A DNA stretch of 16,720 nt from Sphingomonadales bacterium (GTDB taxonomy: Bacteria; Pseudomonadota; Alphaproteobacteria; Sphingomonadales; Sphingomonadaceae), in the NCBI GenBank assembly GCA_024636595.1, contig JAGXGT010000122.1:1-16720 (forward strand). Reading direction: 5' to 3'. Shown here piece by piece: positions 1-8,261 of the stretch. Positions within the stretch are counted from its first letter, which is position 1; each line of letters begins with the position of its first letter. The notes beneath the pieces were generated by a model. The model ran no database searches, was not told the DNA's origin, and was given only the letters and a program-made list of their open reading frames with translations. A program made the position numbers and the translations under genes.

Positions 1-1194
1 CCTCCTAACAACGTCATCGGAGCATCGCGGGCTGCGGCGATGGCGCAGTATTTCAGAGAAAGAGGATGGAAAGTTACTGTTGTTTGCGCCGATTCGGCTG
101 CTGTTTCCAAGACTTTTTCGGCTGACCTGTCTGGGATCGAGATACATCGCGTCTCTGACACAGCGATCACAAGATTTCTAAACTTTAAGGTAGGTCGCAG
201 ACGTTGGATGCGGGCGCTAAGTGCTCTAGCGCGCTATGGAGAGTTTCCTGATGCTTTTCGCTCCACGACCCGTAAAATGGAACGAGTGGTCGATAATCTG
301 ATCGCCCAAGGACGACGCTTTGACGTAGTTCTCTCGACAGCACTACCCTTCTCACAACACGAAGTTGCGACACGTATCGCAAACAAAGCTGATGCTCTAT
401 TGGTTTTAGACAACCGTGATACTTGGGCGTGCAGCGCGTATCGCAGGCGCTTACCTTTTTCTGACAAACGCGATCGGCGCTATGAACACAGAATCCTGTC
501 GGCTGGCGATATAGTGACCACAATTAGTGATGGAATGTCGCAGTATTTCCGTGAAAGTTATCCAGATATTGCTGATCGATTCAGTACAGTGCGCAATGGC
601 GTAGATACCTCGACAATGACCGGCAGTCTTGATCCCGTAGCAAATAAACAGGTGATGCGCGTTGTTTATACGGGAATTCTCTATGGCCAAAAACGTGATC
701 TTCGCCCCGTGTTCGAGGCTGCACAACAGATTGACCTTCCAGTCGCATTCGATTTCTATGGGTCCGAAAGCCATCGCTTGGCGGCCTTCAAAACACAATT
801 TCCTAGTCTAGAAATTGTTGACCACGGCCGCGTCTCTCGGGAAGACGCACTTTCCGCACAACGCAACGCGACCGCGTTATTGGTAGGTTTAGGAACCGAT
901 GCGGCGGAACGAACGTTCTTGCCAGGAAAATTCTTCGAATATATCGGCACCGGCCGTCCAATTATTGTTGTTGCGGATCCGGACTACGAAATTAGCCAAC
1001 TGGTTGAAGAATTTCGTTTGGGTATCGCCACGCGTAATCAGGACAAGATTGCGCCGTTTCTGGCATCCCTTGCCCAAAGCGCTGTTCCCTCACGTAAAAG
1101 CGTGCCAGCCGCTCTGACTCGGAATTACCAGCTGGGGCTATTAGAAAGCCGGATCATCGCCAAACTGGATAGTGCACAGGATGTACCAAGGTAA
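1..1194 (+). CDS. GT4-family glycosyltransferase, 5' end outside the window
   Basis: The reading frame is open from base 1, and the residues before the first internal ATG (base 40) read PPNNVIGASRAAA. That is the usual nucleotide-sugar transferase loop after the first beta strand, so the real start lies upstream and 397 residues are visible. The protein has a GT-B layout: an N-terminal acceptor half, then a C-terminal Rossmann half starting near VMRVVYTGILYGQ. The donor-site segment is FLPGKFFEYIGTGRP (visible residues 306-320), with E313 in the usual position of the second Glu of the EX7E motif. GT4 enzymes transfer a sugar from a nucleotide donor to a lipid-linked glycan at the cytoplasmic face of the membrane. 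Its stop overlaps the next ATG (TAATG at 1192-1196). Donor and linkage cannot be read from sequence. Base composition is clearly more AT-rich than in the genes from 1394 on. Confidence 0.88.
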   Translation, partial: PPNNVIGASRAAAMAQYFRERGWKVTVVCADSAAVSKTFSADLSGIEIHRVSDTAITRFLNFKVGRRRWMRALSALARYGEFPDAFRSTTRKMERVVDNLIAQGRRFDVVLSTALPFSQHEVATRIANKADALLVLDNRDTWACSAYRRRLPFSDKRDRRYEHRILSAGDIVTTISDGMSQYFRESYPDIADRFSTVRNGVDTSTMTGSLDPVANKQVMRVVYTGILYGQKRDLRPVFEAAQQIDLPVAFDFYGSESHRLAAFKTQFPSLEIVDHGRVSREDALSAQRNATALLVGLGTDAAERTFLPGKFFEYIGTGRPIIVVADPDYEISQLVEEFRLGIATRNQDKIAPFLASLAQSAVPSRKSVPAALTRNYQLGLLESRIIAKLDSAQDVPR

Positions 1195-1397
1195 TGAAAA
1201 ACTGCATTTTAAACATCATATCCATTAATCCGCGCGCTTTAAATACCGTTGAAGGGTATCGCCTGCGTACCCGCATGGTCTCAGTCATGAAACGCTATTC
1301 TGAGAATATCCGCCTCAAGGTTATTGTTTTTGTCCGCAGCGAAAACTCTGCACGACGCGCCCATATTACCCTAGGGAAAGTGACCCTGAACAGATGA
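1194..1397 (+). pseudogene. Short remnant of a glycosyltransferase N-terminus (67 aa)
   Basis: This 67-residue frame starts inside the stop codon of the preceding gene (TAATG) and ends in an ATGA overlap with the next one. Its beginning, ILNIISINPRALNTVEGYRL, followed by a helix and a strand (LKVIVFVRSE), resembles the first beta-alpha-beta unit of a GT4 glycosyltransferase. The homology-like part stops after about 50 residues and nothing resembling the rest of the enzyme follows. I infer a 5' remnant left by a deletion or recombination, still kept as a spacer that couples its neighbours. Bases 1201-1260 are about 38% G+C, against 62% for 1501-1560, so the composition break lies at the end of this frame. 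A genuine small protein is possible but less likely. Confidence 0.45.
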
Positions 1398-2548
1398 CAA
1401 TTGCGCCAGATATTTCTCGCCACCGGCAACGCCCGCTAGCTATCACGCATGTGATCACCGGACTTACTGTTGGTGGCGCTGAGCGGGCGCTGCATTCCCT
1501 TCTGACCGGCGGGCTCGAGGGTCAGACGGTCAACCGTGTGATCTCGCTGATGGATATGGGGCATTATGGTCTTCGCTTGCGCGAGGCGGGGATCGAGGTG
1601 ATCGGTCTTGACATGAAGCTCGGGTTCCCGACACCCGCGGTCATTGTACGGTTGCGCCGCGCGCTGCGCGCTGCGCCGCCGGACATTATCCAGGGCTGGA
1701 TGTATCACGGCAATCTGGCAGCATCGCTCGGCGCGCGTCTGGTGCCAGGGCCTCCGGCGCTGGCATGGAATATTCGAACCAGCATGGACGACCCGACGAT
1801 GATCCGGCGCAGTACCCGCGGCATTGTCTCGCTGAGCGCGCGATTGTCTTCAAAAGTCAAATCGATCGTATACAATTCTGCCCGATCACAAGGCCAGCAT
1901 CGCGCTTTGGGTTTTGCCGGGTCGCGCGACGTGGTCATACCCAACGGGTTCGATATGAACCTGTGGCAGCACGGCGCGGCGGCACGCGCTGCCGGCCGAG
2001 CCGAACTGGGGATAGACGAACTTACCGTGGTAATTGGATATGTCGGCCGGGGCGCTCTGGTCAAGGATGTACCTACCCTGTTTCGCGCCTTCGCGGCCGT
2101 GCGCACGGACCATCCTGAAGCCGTGCTGGTTTGTATCGGTCGCGATATTGAGGCGCAGCTACCCGCCGATGTGCCGGCGGAAGGTATCCATTTTCTTGGT
2201 CAGCGCAGCGATGTGGCGCAGCTGATACCCGCGTTTGACTTGTTGTGCCTGTCATCACGGGTCGAGGGGTTTCCTAATGTGCTTGGAGAAGCAATGGCAT
2301 GTGCAGTGCCTTGTGTGACCACAAACGTCGGAGATGCGGAAAATATAGTTGGTGACACGGGTTGGGTAGTACCGCCCGCAGACCACCGGTCTTATGCCAA
2401 GGCGCTGAAAGCTGCCTTGTCGGAAGGTTCGGCCGCCCGCGCCCGCCGGGGTCAGGCCGCTCGGCATAGGATCGAAGCGAGCTACGCGCTGCCAACGATC
2501 GTGGCGCGCTATGCCGAAATGTATCGCCAGCTAGGAGAATTAAACTGA
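1394..2548 (+). CDS. GT4-family glycosyltransferase
   Basis: This is a 384-residue GT-B fold protein. The N-terminal half carries THVITGLTVGGAERAL (about residues 18-33), the glycine-rich acceptor/donor loop typical of GT4 enzymes. The C-terminal half has VIGYVGRGALVKDVPTL and the donor-binding motif EGFPNVLGE with both glutamates of EX7E at E291 and E299, then PCVTTNVGDAENIVGDTGWVV. It would add one sugar to the lipid-linked repeat unit in the cytoplasm. The ATG start overlaps the TGA of the upstream remnant (ATGA), and its own TGA overlaps the asnB start (TGATG). This is the first gene of the GC-rich part of the locus. Family assignment is firm; sugar specificity is unknown. Confidence 0.93.
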   Translation: MTIAPDISRHRQRPLAITHVITGLTVGGAERALHSLLTGGLEGQTVNRVISLMDMGHYGLRLREAGIEVIGLDMKLGFPTPAVIVRLRRALRAAPPDIIQGWMYHGNLAASLGARLVPGPPALAWNIRTSMDDPTMIRRSTRGIVSLSARLSSKVKSIVYNSARSQGQHRALGFAGSRDVVIPNGFDMNLWQHGAAARAAGRAELGIDELTVVIGYVGRGALVKDVPTLFRAFAAVRTDHPEAVLVCIGRDIEAQLPADVPAEGIHFLGQRSDVAQLIPAFDLLCLSSRVEGFPNVLGEAMACAVPCVTTNVGDAENIVGDTGWVVPPADHRSYAKALKAALSEGSAARARRGQAARHRIEASYALPTIVARYAEMYRQLGELN

Positions 2549-4464
2549 TGTGTGGTATCGTGGGCTATTTCCAGACATCGACTCCGGCCGAGGACTCTAT
2601 CGTATCGGCCATGGCGGAGCGCATTGCGCATCGTGGCCCCGACGGGTCCGGTGCTTGGTCCGATTCCGAGGCTGGCATATCGCTAGGTCATCGGCGCCTG
2701 GCGATCCTCGATCTGTCACCAGCTGGACACCAGCCCATGATCTCCGCCGACGGGCGCTATATACTCGTTTTTAATGGAGAAATTTATAACCATCAGTCGA
2801 TCCGAGCCGAGATTGACGCGGCAAGCTGGTCAAGCGGATGGCGCGGGCATTCGGACACTGAAACGCTGTTGGCAGCTTTGCAGTTATGGGGTTGCGAAGC
2901 GGTTCTTAAGAAACTCAACGGCATGTTCGCCTTTGCTCTATGGGACCGGGAACGCCGCGTACTGACCCTGGCGCGCGATAGGGCGGGGGAGAAGCCGCTG
3001 TTCTACGGGACCCTCGACAAGGGCGTGGTATTCGGTTCCGAGTTGCGGGCGCTGGCCGCACACCCAAACTGGCGCGCCGAGATTGATCCCGATGTTCTCG
3101 CTCTCTATCTGCGCCATGGCTATGTCCCCGACCCGCACTGCATCTACCGCGGCATCAAAAAACTGCCGCCGGCGCATTGGGTCGAGATCGATGCGAACGG
3201 GTGGGCAGATCCGGTCCCGTACTGGGAACTCGGCGCCTTCGTGACACAGGAGCGACGGACCGGATCGCCGGAAGAGCTGCTGGACGAGCTGGAAGAAAGG
3301 CTTTTCAAGGCGGTCGGGATGCGCATGGTGGCCGACGTCCCGTTAGGCGCATTTCTGTCTGGCGGCATCGATTCCTCAGTCGTAGTAGCCCTGATGCAGG
3401 CCCAGTCCAGCCAACCGGTCAAGACTTTCACGATCGGTTTCGAAATCGCAGGCTTTAACGAGGCCGAGCACGCAAAAGCCATCGCTAGCCATTTAGGCAC
3501 CGATCACACCGAGCTTTACCTGACCCCCAAGGACGCGTTGAAAGTTGTCCCTGACCTGCCGGTGCACTGGGACGAGCCCTTTGCCGACTCGTCGCAAATC
3601 CCTACCTTGCTGTTGAGCAAGATGACGCGCGAGCATGTCTCCGTGGCACTGTCTGGTGACGGTGGGGACGAGTTGTTCTGCGGCTACAAACGTTACGAGC
3701 AGGGCTACGCTCTTCATCAACGGCTCAAGTCGCTTCCTGGACCGTTGCGAATGATGCTCTCTTCGGCGCTTTCGGCGACACCTGTCGGAACTGTCAACCG
3801 CGCAATGTCTATGATGCCGCTTCGGTATCAGAACCTTGCACTGGGCGATCGACTGCGCAAATTGGGCGATATCCTGCACAATTCGGAAGGACCGGACTTC
3901 TATCGCCGCTTGCTTTCTATTTTCCAGTCACCCGCTGCCTTGGTCCCGGGAGCGCAAGAGGCAGCTTCCCTGCTTGGTCGCAACGACGATTGGCCGGATC
4001 TTGACGACTTTCGCGAGATGATGATGTATCTGGACACGATGACCTATTTGCCCGGAGACATCCTTACCAAGGTCGACCGTGCCAGCATGGCGGTCAGCCT
4101 GGAGGCGCGTGTCCCGTTTCTGGATCACGAGTTGATGGAATTTGCCTGGAGCCTGCCGCTGGACTTGAAATTGCGAGACGGCAAAGCGAAATGGCCGCTG
4201 CAACAGATTCTCGGCCGCCATGTCCCAGCCCAATTGTTTGATCGCCCCAAGATGGGATTTGGCGTTCCGATCGAACATTGGCTGAGCGGGCCCTTGCGCG
4301 ACTGGGCGGAAGATCTGCTCAGCGAGGCAAGTCTCAGCCAGTCAGGACTATTGGACCCTTTGCCGATCCGTAAGCTTTGGACCGAGCATGTCACCGGTCA
4401 GCGCCGTTGGCATCATCAGATCTGGGCAATCCTGATGTTCCAAGCCTGGTACCGGACCATATGA
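2548..4464 (+). CDS. asnB: AsnB-type glutamine-hydrolysing asparagine synthase / amidotransferase
   Basis: This is a 638-residue two-domain enzyme. The N-terminal class II glutamine amidotransferase domain starts MCGIVGYF, so Cys2 becomes the catalytic N-terminal nucleophile; AHRGPDG and FNGEIYN follow. The C-terminal synthase domain has the PP-loop SGGIDSS (271-277), SGDGGDELF (369-377) and LEARVPFLDHELMEF. Known AsnB makes asparagine from aspartate, ATP and glutamine. In polysaccharide loci, homologues of this type (for example WbpS of the Pseudomonas aeruginosa O6 locus) are assigned to amidation of uronic acid sugars. From context I favour amidation of a glycan component over housekeeping asparagine synthesis. 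A TAGGAG ribosome site at 2532-2537 precedes the ATG, which overlaps the stop of the upstream glycosyltransferase. All key residues are present. Confidence 0.93.
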   Translation: MCGIVGYFQTSTPAEDSIVSAMAERIAHRGPDGSGAWSDSEAGISLGHRRLAILDLSPAGHQPMISADGRYILVFNGEIYNHQSIRAEIDAASWSSGWRGHSDTETLLAALQLWGCEAVLKKLNGMFAFALWDRERRVLTLARDRAGEKPLFYGTLDKGVVFGSELRALAAHPNWRAEIDPDVLALYLRHGYVPDPHCIYRGIKKLPPAHWVEIDANGWADPVPYWELGAFVTQERRTGSPEELLDELEERLFKAVGMRMVADVPLGAFLSGGIDSSVVVALMQAQSSQPVKTFTIGFEIAGFNEAEHAKAIASHLGTDHTELYLTPKDALKVVPDLPVHWDEPFADSSQIPTLLLSKMTREHVSVALSGDGGDELFCGYKRYEQGYALHQRLKSLPGPLRMMLSSALSATPVGTVNRAMSMMPLRYQNLALGDRLRKLGDILHNSEGPDFYRRLLSIFQSPAALVPGAQEAASLLGRNDDWPDLDDFREMMMYLDTMTYLPGDILTKVDRASMAVSLEARVPFLDHELMEFAWSLPLDLKLRDGKAKWPLQQILGRHVPAQLFDRPKMGFGVPIEHWLSGPLRDWAEDLLSEASLSQSGLLDPLPIRKLWTEHVTGQRRWHHQIWAILMFQAWYRTI

Positions 4465-5729
4465 CCGTCGCAGTTGCCAGATCGCGCGGTCTCGCTGTGC
4501 CGCTTCGCGCCTATTTGGCGACGCTGGTCGTCTGCTCGGCACTGTATTTCATTCGGCCGCCGGAAATTTCCATTTACATTTTCGACATTGTCTGGATCGC
4601 CGGGTTGTTGGCTTTTCCGGACAAATTCCTGCGCATGCCACGATCAATTTCCCTAGCGCTTGTGCTCTTTGCCTTGGCAATGATCTGCTCTATAGTGTAT
4701 GTGATTCTGGAGCGCCGACCACTCGATCCAGGCCAGGCGTTGGTCATCCTGCTTCGGTTCTCGCAGATGGTGATCTGTGCAAATTTCTTTTTCAACTGCG
4801 CGCGCTCGCAGAGGCTAGAGGCGCGCGATTTCGTGATTCCGGCGCTATTGGCGCTATTGATACCGCTTTGGGGTGGGTTAGCTTTATATTGGACGGCACC
4901 GGACCTGGCCATCGTATTTGACCGCTATGCTGGTTATTTCGGCAACCCGAACTCGCTTTCGCTGTTCATCGTAGTCTCGACCCCAATCTTTTTTGCGCTA
5001 TTGCGGTTTGGTTTATTGTCGAAGCCACAGACATATACGCTGATGCTTGCCTATTTAGCATCAGCGGCGTATTCGCTGACGCTCGCCGGGTCTAACTCCG
5101 GATTGCTTCTGTTCCTGGTCGTCCTGACGCTTAGCTTCGTTGGTTCTTTGCGCGGCGCAGTTTTCATGCTTGTGGCCGCGTTGATGGGTTATCTGACATT
5201 AACGGCGATTGAGGGCTATGTCCTGCCATGGGCGCAGCAAATGGTATTGAGCGACTTTGCGGGATCGCGGCGGACCGGCTCACTGATCATTAGCTTGCTT
5301 CAGGGCTCTGATTTTAGCGAACTAGGTAGCCAATCCTATCGCTTCTATATTGAGGACTATCTATTCGGCCAGCAGTTCGCCGATACTTGGCGAGTGCTAT
5401 GGGGCCTCGGCCCCGGTCAGTCAAAAAGTCTGACCTACATATTTGACGGCAATACGGTGACGATACACAATTTCTACAAGGCGATCTTTCTGGAATTCGG
5501 CATTTTAGGCACGATAAGTTTTGCGCTACTAGCTATCCTGACCTTCAAACGCTTCCCTTGGAAATACGAGACTTGGTTGTTGTTCAGCGGGTTCTTGCTC
5601 GCCTCTCTCGGCACGCCGGTACTTTATCTTCCATTTTTCTGGGCGCCCCTATTTGCGGCATTGGCGGCCCTTACGATGGCCAGCCATCGCCAGCAAAGGT
5701 CGAACGACGCCAAACGGGCAGTAAGATGA
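4461..5729 (+). CDS. Wzy/WaaL-like O-antigen polymerase or ligase, integral membrane
   Basis: The ATG at 4461 overlaps the asnB stop (ATGA); an in-frame ATG at 4377 would run deep into asnB and is not used here. The 422-residue protein is hydrophobic throughout, with roughly 10-11 predicted membrane segments. It has signatures of the O-antigen ligase superfamily: GYFGNPNSLS (about 159-168), an AGSNSGLLLF segment, and a late loop GLGPGQ followed by TIHNFYK with H336-N337 and EFGILG. This family either polymerises repeat units (Wzy) or ligates glycan to an acceptor (WaaL, PglL-type) on the periplasmic side. Sequence alone does not decide between them; the setting among glycosyltransferases with no second candidate slightly favours Wzy. 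It is translationally coupled at both ends. Confidence 0.82.
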   Translation: MTVAVARSRGLAVPLRAYLATLVVCSALYFIRPPEISIYIFDIVWIAGLLAFPDKFLRMPRSISLALVLFALAMICSIVYVILERRPLDPGQALVILLRFSQMVICANFFFNCARSQRLEARDFVIPALLALLIPLWGGLALYWTAPDLAIVFDRYAGYFGNPNSLSLFIVVSTPIFFALLRFGLLSKPQTYTLMLAYLASAAYSLTLAGSNSGLLLFLVVLTLSFVGSLRGAVFMLVAALMGYLTLTAIEGYVLPWAQQMVLSDFAGSRRTGSLIISLLQGSDFSELGSQSYRFYIEDYLFGQQFADTWRVLWGLGPGQSKSLTYIFDGNTVTIHNFYKAIFLEFGILGTISFALLAILTFKRFPWKYETWLLFSGFLLASLGTPVLYLPFFWAPLFAALAALTMASHRQQRSNDAKRAVR

Positions 5730-6853
5730 CACGAGTCCTTATTTTGGCTGGCTTCGCTGGTTCCTTAACCAATTTTCGCGGCAAATTAATTGAGGAAATG
5801 AGGGCGCGCGGTTACGACGTCCATGCTGCAGCACCCGGGCTTGCCGCAGACGAACAGACGTGCGCGTGGTTGCGGGAACGGGGTGTGACCTGCCATGATG
5901 TTCCGCTCGATCGCGCTGGCCTCAGCATCAGCCAGGACCTGCGGACCTTTCGCGCTCTGATTGCGCTTTGCAATCTGGTAAGGCCCGACCACTTTCTCGG
6001 ATACACCGTGAAGCCAGTCATCTGGGGTCTGCTTGCCGCCAAGCGCGCGGGTGTTCGCAACCGCGTCGCGTTGATCACGGGGCTTGGCTATGCCTTTACC
6101 GGAGAAGGAAGTGGACGACGTCGCCTGATCGGAAAGCTGACCCGGATGCTTTACTGGTACGCACTCAAGCAGTCCACGCTGATCATCTTTCAGAACCCCG
6201 ATGATCGCAACCACTTTCGGGACATCGGCCTGTTGCCACACCGCACGCCGGTTGAGATCGTTAATGGCTCGGGTGTCGATCTGAGCACGTTTCAGGTAGA
6301 AAAAATTCCGCAAGGGCCGACCCGTTTTCTCCTTATCGCGCGACTGCTGGGAGACAAGGGTATCCGGGAATATGTGTCGGCGGCCCGAAAGGTGCGTGCC
6401 CGCTGGCCCGATGTGCAATGCTATCTCGTCGGAGGGCGGGACCCGAACCCTGACGGCATCCCCGAAGAGGAAGTCTGCGCTTGGCATGACGCGGGCGATG
6501 TGATCTGGCGCGGCGCGCTTCACGATGTACGGCCTGAAATTGCACAAGCCCACGTCTATGTCCTGCCAAGCTACCGCGAGGGCACGCCGCGCACTGTTCT
6601 GGAAGCCATGGCAATGGGGCGCGCAGTTATCACAACCGACGCGCCAGGTTGCCGCCAGACCGTTCAGTCCGGACGGAATGGTTTTCTTGTGCCCGTTCGC
6701 GATGTCCCGGCCTTGGCAGATGCGATGGAACGTTTCCTGCTCGACCCGACATTAATTCCAGAAATGGGCGCAGAGGCACGACGGGTTGCAGAAGCGCGAT
6801 ACGATGTTCACTTGGTCAATGCGGCGATGCTCGAGGCAATGAATTTGGCCTGA
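5726..6853 (+). CDS. GT4 glycosyltransferase, PglA-like
   Basis: The start is the ATG at 5726, in ATGA overlap with the membrane protein stop; the frame is open further upstream but that part lies inside the neighbour. The protein has 375 residues: MTRVLILAGFAGSLTNFRG at the N-terminus, LITGLGYAFTGEG in the middle, VNGSGVDLSTF at the domain junction, then EGTPRTVLEAMAMGRAVITT with both EX7E glutamates. The GLGYAFTG and GSGVD segments resemble PglA of Campylobacter, which adds alpha-1,3-GalNAc to undecaprenyl-PP-diNAcBac. A second-sugar transferase acting on the PglC product fits the next three genes. Likeness to PglA is from memory of the family, so the donor is an inference. A 166-base gap follows. 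Confidence 0.88.
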   Translation: MTRVLILAGFAGSLTNFRGKLIEEMRARGYDVHAAAPGLAADEQTCAWLRERGVTCHDVPLDRAGLSISQDLRTFRALIALCNLVRPDHFLGYTVKPVIWGLLAAKRAGVRNRVALITGLGYAFTGEGSGRRRLIGKLTRMLYWYALKQSTLIIFQNPDDRNHFRDIGLLPHRTPVEIVNGSGVDLSTFQVEKIPQGPTRFLLIARLLGDKGIREYVSAARKVRARWPDVQCYLVGGRDPNPDGIPEEEVCAWHDAGDVIWRGALHDVRPEIAQAHVYVLPSYREGTPRTVLEAMAMGRAVITTDAPGCRQTVQSGRNGFLVPVRDVPALADAMERFLLDPTLIPEMGAEARRVAEARYDVHLVNAAMLEAMNLA

Positions 6854-7006
6854 CTTTTGTTGAATCATATCTTGTTCAACGCGATGTGCCGCATGAAAGC
6901 TCTAGGCGGCGTGCGATTGCTTAACCCAGACCAAAAGATTAAACTGAAGAAATGACTGTAGTTACAACGGACGAAAAGATCAGTAGCGGATCAGATCGCA
7001 CATATT
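6854..7006 (+). other. Intergenic gap before the pglCDE unit, possible promoter region
   Basis: This is the only sizeable gap between 1194 and 9395. It holds an inverted repeat GTTGAA (6859-6864) / TTCAAC (6875-6880) with a 10-base spacer and no T-run. An AT-rich stretch lies around 6930-6960. An 18-codon frame (ATG at 6952, TAG at 7006-7008) stops inside the ribosome site of pglC. I see no convincing -35/-10 pair. The gap makes separate transcription of the pglCDE genes plausible. Confidence 0.35.
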
Positions 7007-7012
7007 AGGAGG
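7007..7012 (+). promoter_or_regulatory. Ribosome binding site fixing the TTG start of pglC
   Basis: A full AGGAGG lies seven bases upstream of the TTG at 7020, and no ATG or GTG is placed suitably. It is the strongest Shine-Dalgarno sequence in the polysaccharide part of the window and decides the start of the sugar transferase. Confidence 0.85.
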
Positions 7013-7019
7013 CTTTCAA

Positions 7020-7610
7020 TTGTCCAAACGGGCTCTCGATATTCTTGCAGCAGGGATTGGGGTAATTCTATTCTCACCCGTCCTGTGCGTAGTGGCGCTG
7101 ATGATCTGGCGGCAGATGGGGGCGCCTGTCTTCTTCCGCCAAACCCGGCCCGGTCGCGACGGCAGGCCGTTCCAGATGGTCAAGTTCCGGACCATGCGCG
7201 ATGCATTTGATGAACAGGGCAACGCGCTGTCTGATTCAGACCGTCTCACCCGCCTGGGCCGTTTCCTGCGCGCAAGCTCGCTCGATGAACTGCCGGAACT
7301 TTGGAACGTCCTCAAGGGCGACATGAGCCTCGTCGGCCCGCGCCCGCTGTTGATGGAATATCTGCCGCTATATTCGGTCGAACAGGCTCGTCGCCACGAG
7401 GTCCGTCCGGGCGTAACGGGATGGGCGCAGATTAATGGACGCAACGCGATCTCATGGGATGCGAAATTTGCACTTGATATATGGTATGTCGATAATCGTA
7501 GCCTGTTGCTCGATCTGAAAATTATCTGGCTGACAATTCGCAAAGTGGCTAAGCGCGAAGGCATATCTGCCGCGGGTGAAGCAACGATGTCGAAATTCAT
7601 GGGAAAATGA
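7020..7610 (+). CDS. pglC: PglC-like monotopic phosphoglycosyl transferase (undecaprenyl-phosphate sugar-1-phosphate transferase)
   Basis: This 196-residue protein is the length of the minimal PglC class rather than the larger WbaP/WcaJ class. A single N-terminal re-entrant hydrophobic segment (about 5-30) is followed by FFRQTRPGRDGRPF, VKFRTM, the catalytic dyad SLDEL with D89-E90, NVLKGDMSLVGPRPLL, and VRPGVTGWAQINGRNAISW. This matches Campylobacter PglC closely from memory, including the C-terminal LDLKIIWLT and the ending KFMGK. The enzyme moves a sugar-1-phosphate from a UDP-sugar to undecaprenyl phosphate at the inner face of the membrane, starting the repeat unit. With pglD and pglE directly downstream the sugar is probably diNAcBac. 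Translation starts at TTG with a perfect ribosome site. The next ATG follows its stop by one base. Confidence 0.93.
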   Translation: MSKRALDILAAGIGVILFSPVLCVVALMIWRQMGAPVFFRQTRPGRDGRPFQMVKFRTMRDAFDEQGNALSDSDRLTRLGRFLRASSLDELPELWNVLKGDMSLVGPRPLLMEYLPLYSVEQARRHEVRPGVTGWAQINGRNAISWDAKFALDIWYVDNRSLLLDLKIIWLTIRKVAKREGISAAGEATMSKFMGK

Positions 7611-7611
7611 G

Positions 7612-8259
7612 ATGAAACTGATTGGAGTATATGGAGCTAGTGGTTTTGGGCGCGAGGTGATGCCGTTACTTCGTCAACAAGTACAAGATGAAGCGGATAC
7701 GGAATGTGTTTTTGTGGATGATGCAGGCACGGCAGACCTAGTGAACGGTCACAAGTGCCTCACATTCGAGACGTTCCTTTCGCATCCGGCGACCGAACGG
7801 TTCATCTCAATTGCGATCGGAGCTGGAAAAGTCAGAAAAGAGCTTACGGAAAAGTGCGAAAATAACGGTGTGCAGTTAATAAATGTCGATGCACCAAACA
7901 GCGTGGTGATGGATGAGGCTGTTATCGGAGAGGGGTTCATACTATGTCCATTCACCACTATCACCTCAAACGTTACAATTGGACGTCAATTTCACGCAAA
8001 CATCTATTCATATGTGGCACATGACTGTGTGATCGGAGACTTCGTGACCTTCGCACCTGGAGTCATGTGCAATGGTAATGTACGTGTAGAAGACCATGTA
8101 TATCTCGGCACCGGTGCCGTTCTTCGTCAAGGAACGCCTGACAAACCACTGGTTATCGGTGCGGGCGCTGTAGTCGGCATGGGGGCAGTCGTCACTCGCG
8201 ACGTTCCTGCAGGTGTAACAGTTGTCGGTAACCCGGCGAAGCCTCTGATCAAGCGCTAA
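7612..8259 (+). CDS. pglD: PglD/NeuD-family sugar N-acetyltransferase
   Basis: This is a 215-residue protein. The N-terminal Rossmann-like domain (MKLIGVYGASGFGREV) binds the nucleotide sugar in this family. From about residue 100 a left-handed parallel beta helix of hexapeptide repeats follows (EAVIGEGFILCPFTTI, NVTIG, DCVIGDFVTFAPG, NVRVEDHVYLG), ending VVGNPAKPLIKR. H137 in YVAHDCVIGD sits where PglD has its catalytic histidine. PglD acetylates UDP-4-amino-4,6-dideoxy-GlcNAc using acetyl-CoA to give UDP-diNAcBac; NeuD relatives O-acetylate sialic acids. Its place between pglC and pglE supports the PglD role. The start at 7612 is one base after the pglC stop; an in-frame ATG at 7576 lies inside pglC. 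Bases 7801-7860 are about 43% G+C, lower than both neighbours. Confidence 0.85.
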   Translation: MKLIGVYGASGFGREVMPLLRQQVQDEADTECVFVDDAGTADLVNGHKCLTFETFLSHPATERFISIAIGAGKVRKELTEKCENNGVQLINVDAPNSVVMDEAVIGEGFILCPFTTITSNVTIGRQFHANIYSYVAHDCVIGDFVTFAPGVMCNGNVRVEDHVYLGTGAVLRQGTPDKPLVIGAGAVVGMGAVVTRDVPAGVTVVGNPAKPLIKR

Positions 8260-8261
8260 TC

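Noticed and set aside
4377..4460. Upstream ATG extension of the Wzy/WaaL-like gene
   Set aside because: It would overlap asnB by 88 bases and add a polar stretch before the first membrane segment; the ATGA junction at 4461 is the natural start.
5786..6553. 255-codon frame on the minus strand inside the PglA-like glycosyltransferase
   Set aside because: Antisense shadow of a well-supported GT4 gene; no motif and no ribosome site.
7016..7600. 194-codon frame on the minus strand covering pglC
   Set aside because: Antisense shadow; the + strand frame has the PglC motifs and an AGGAGG ribosome site.
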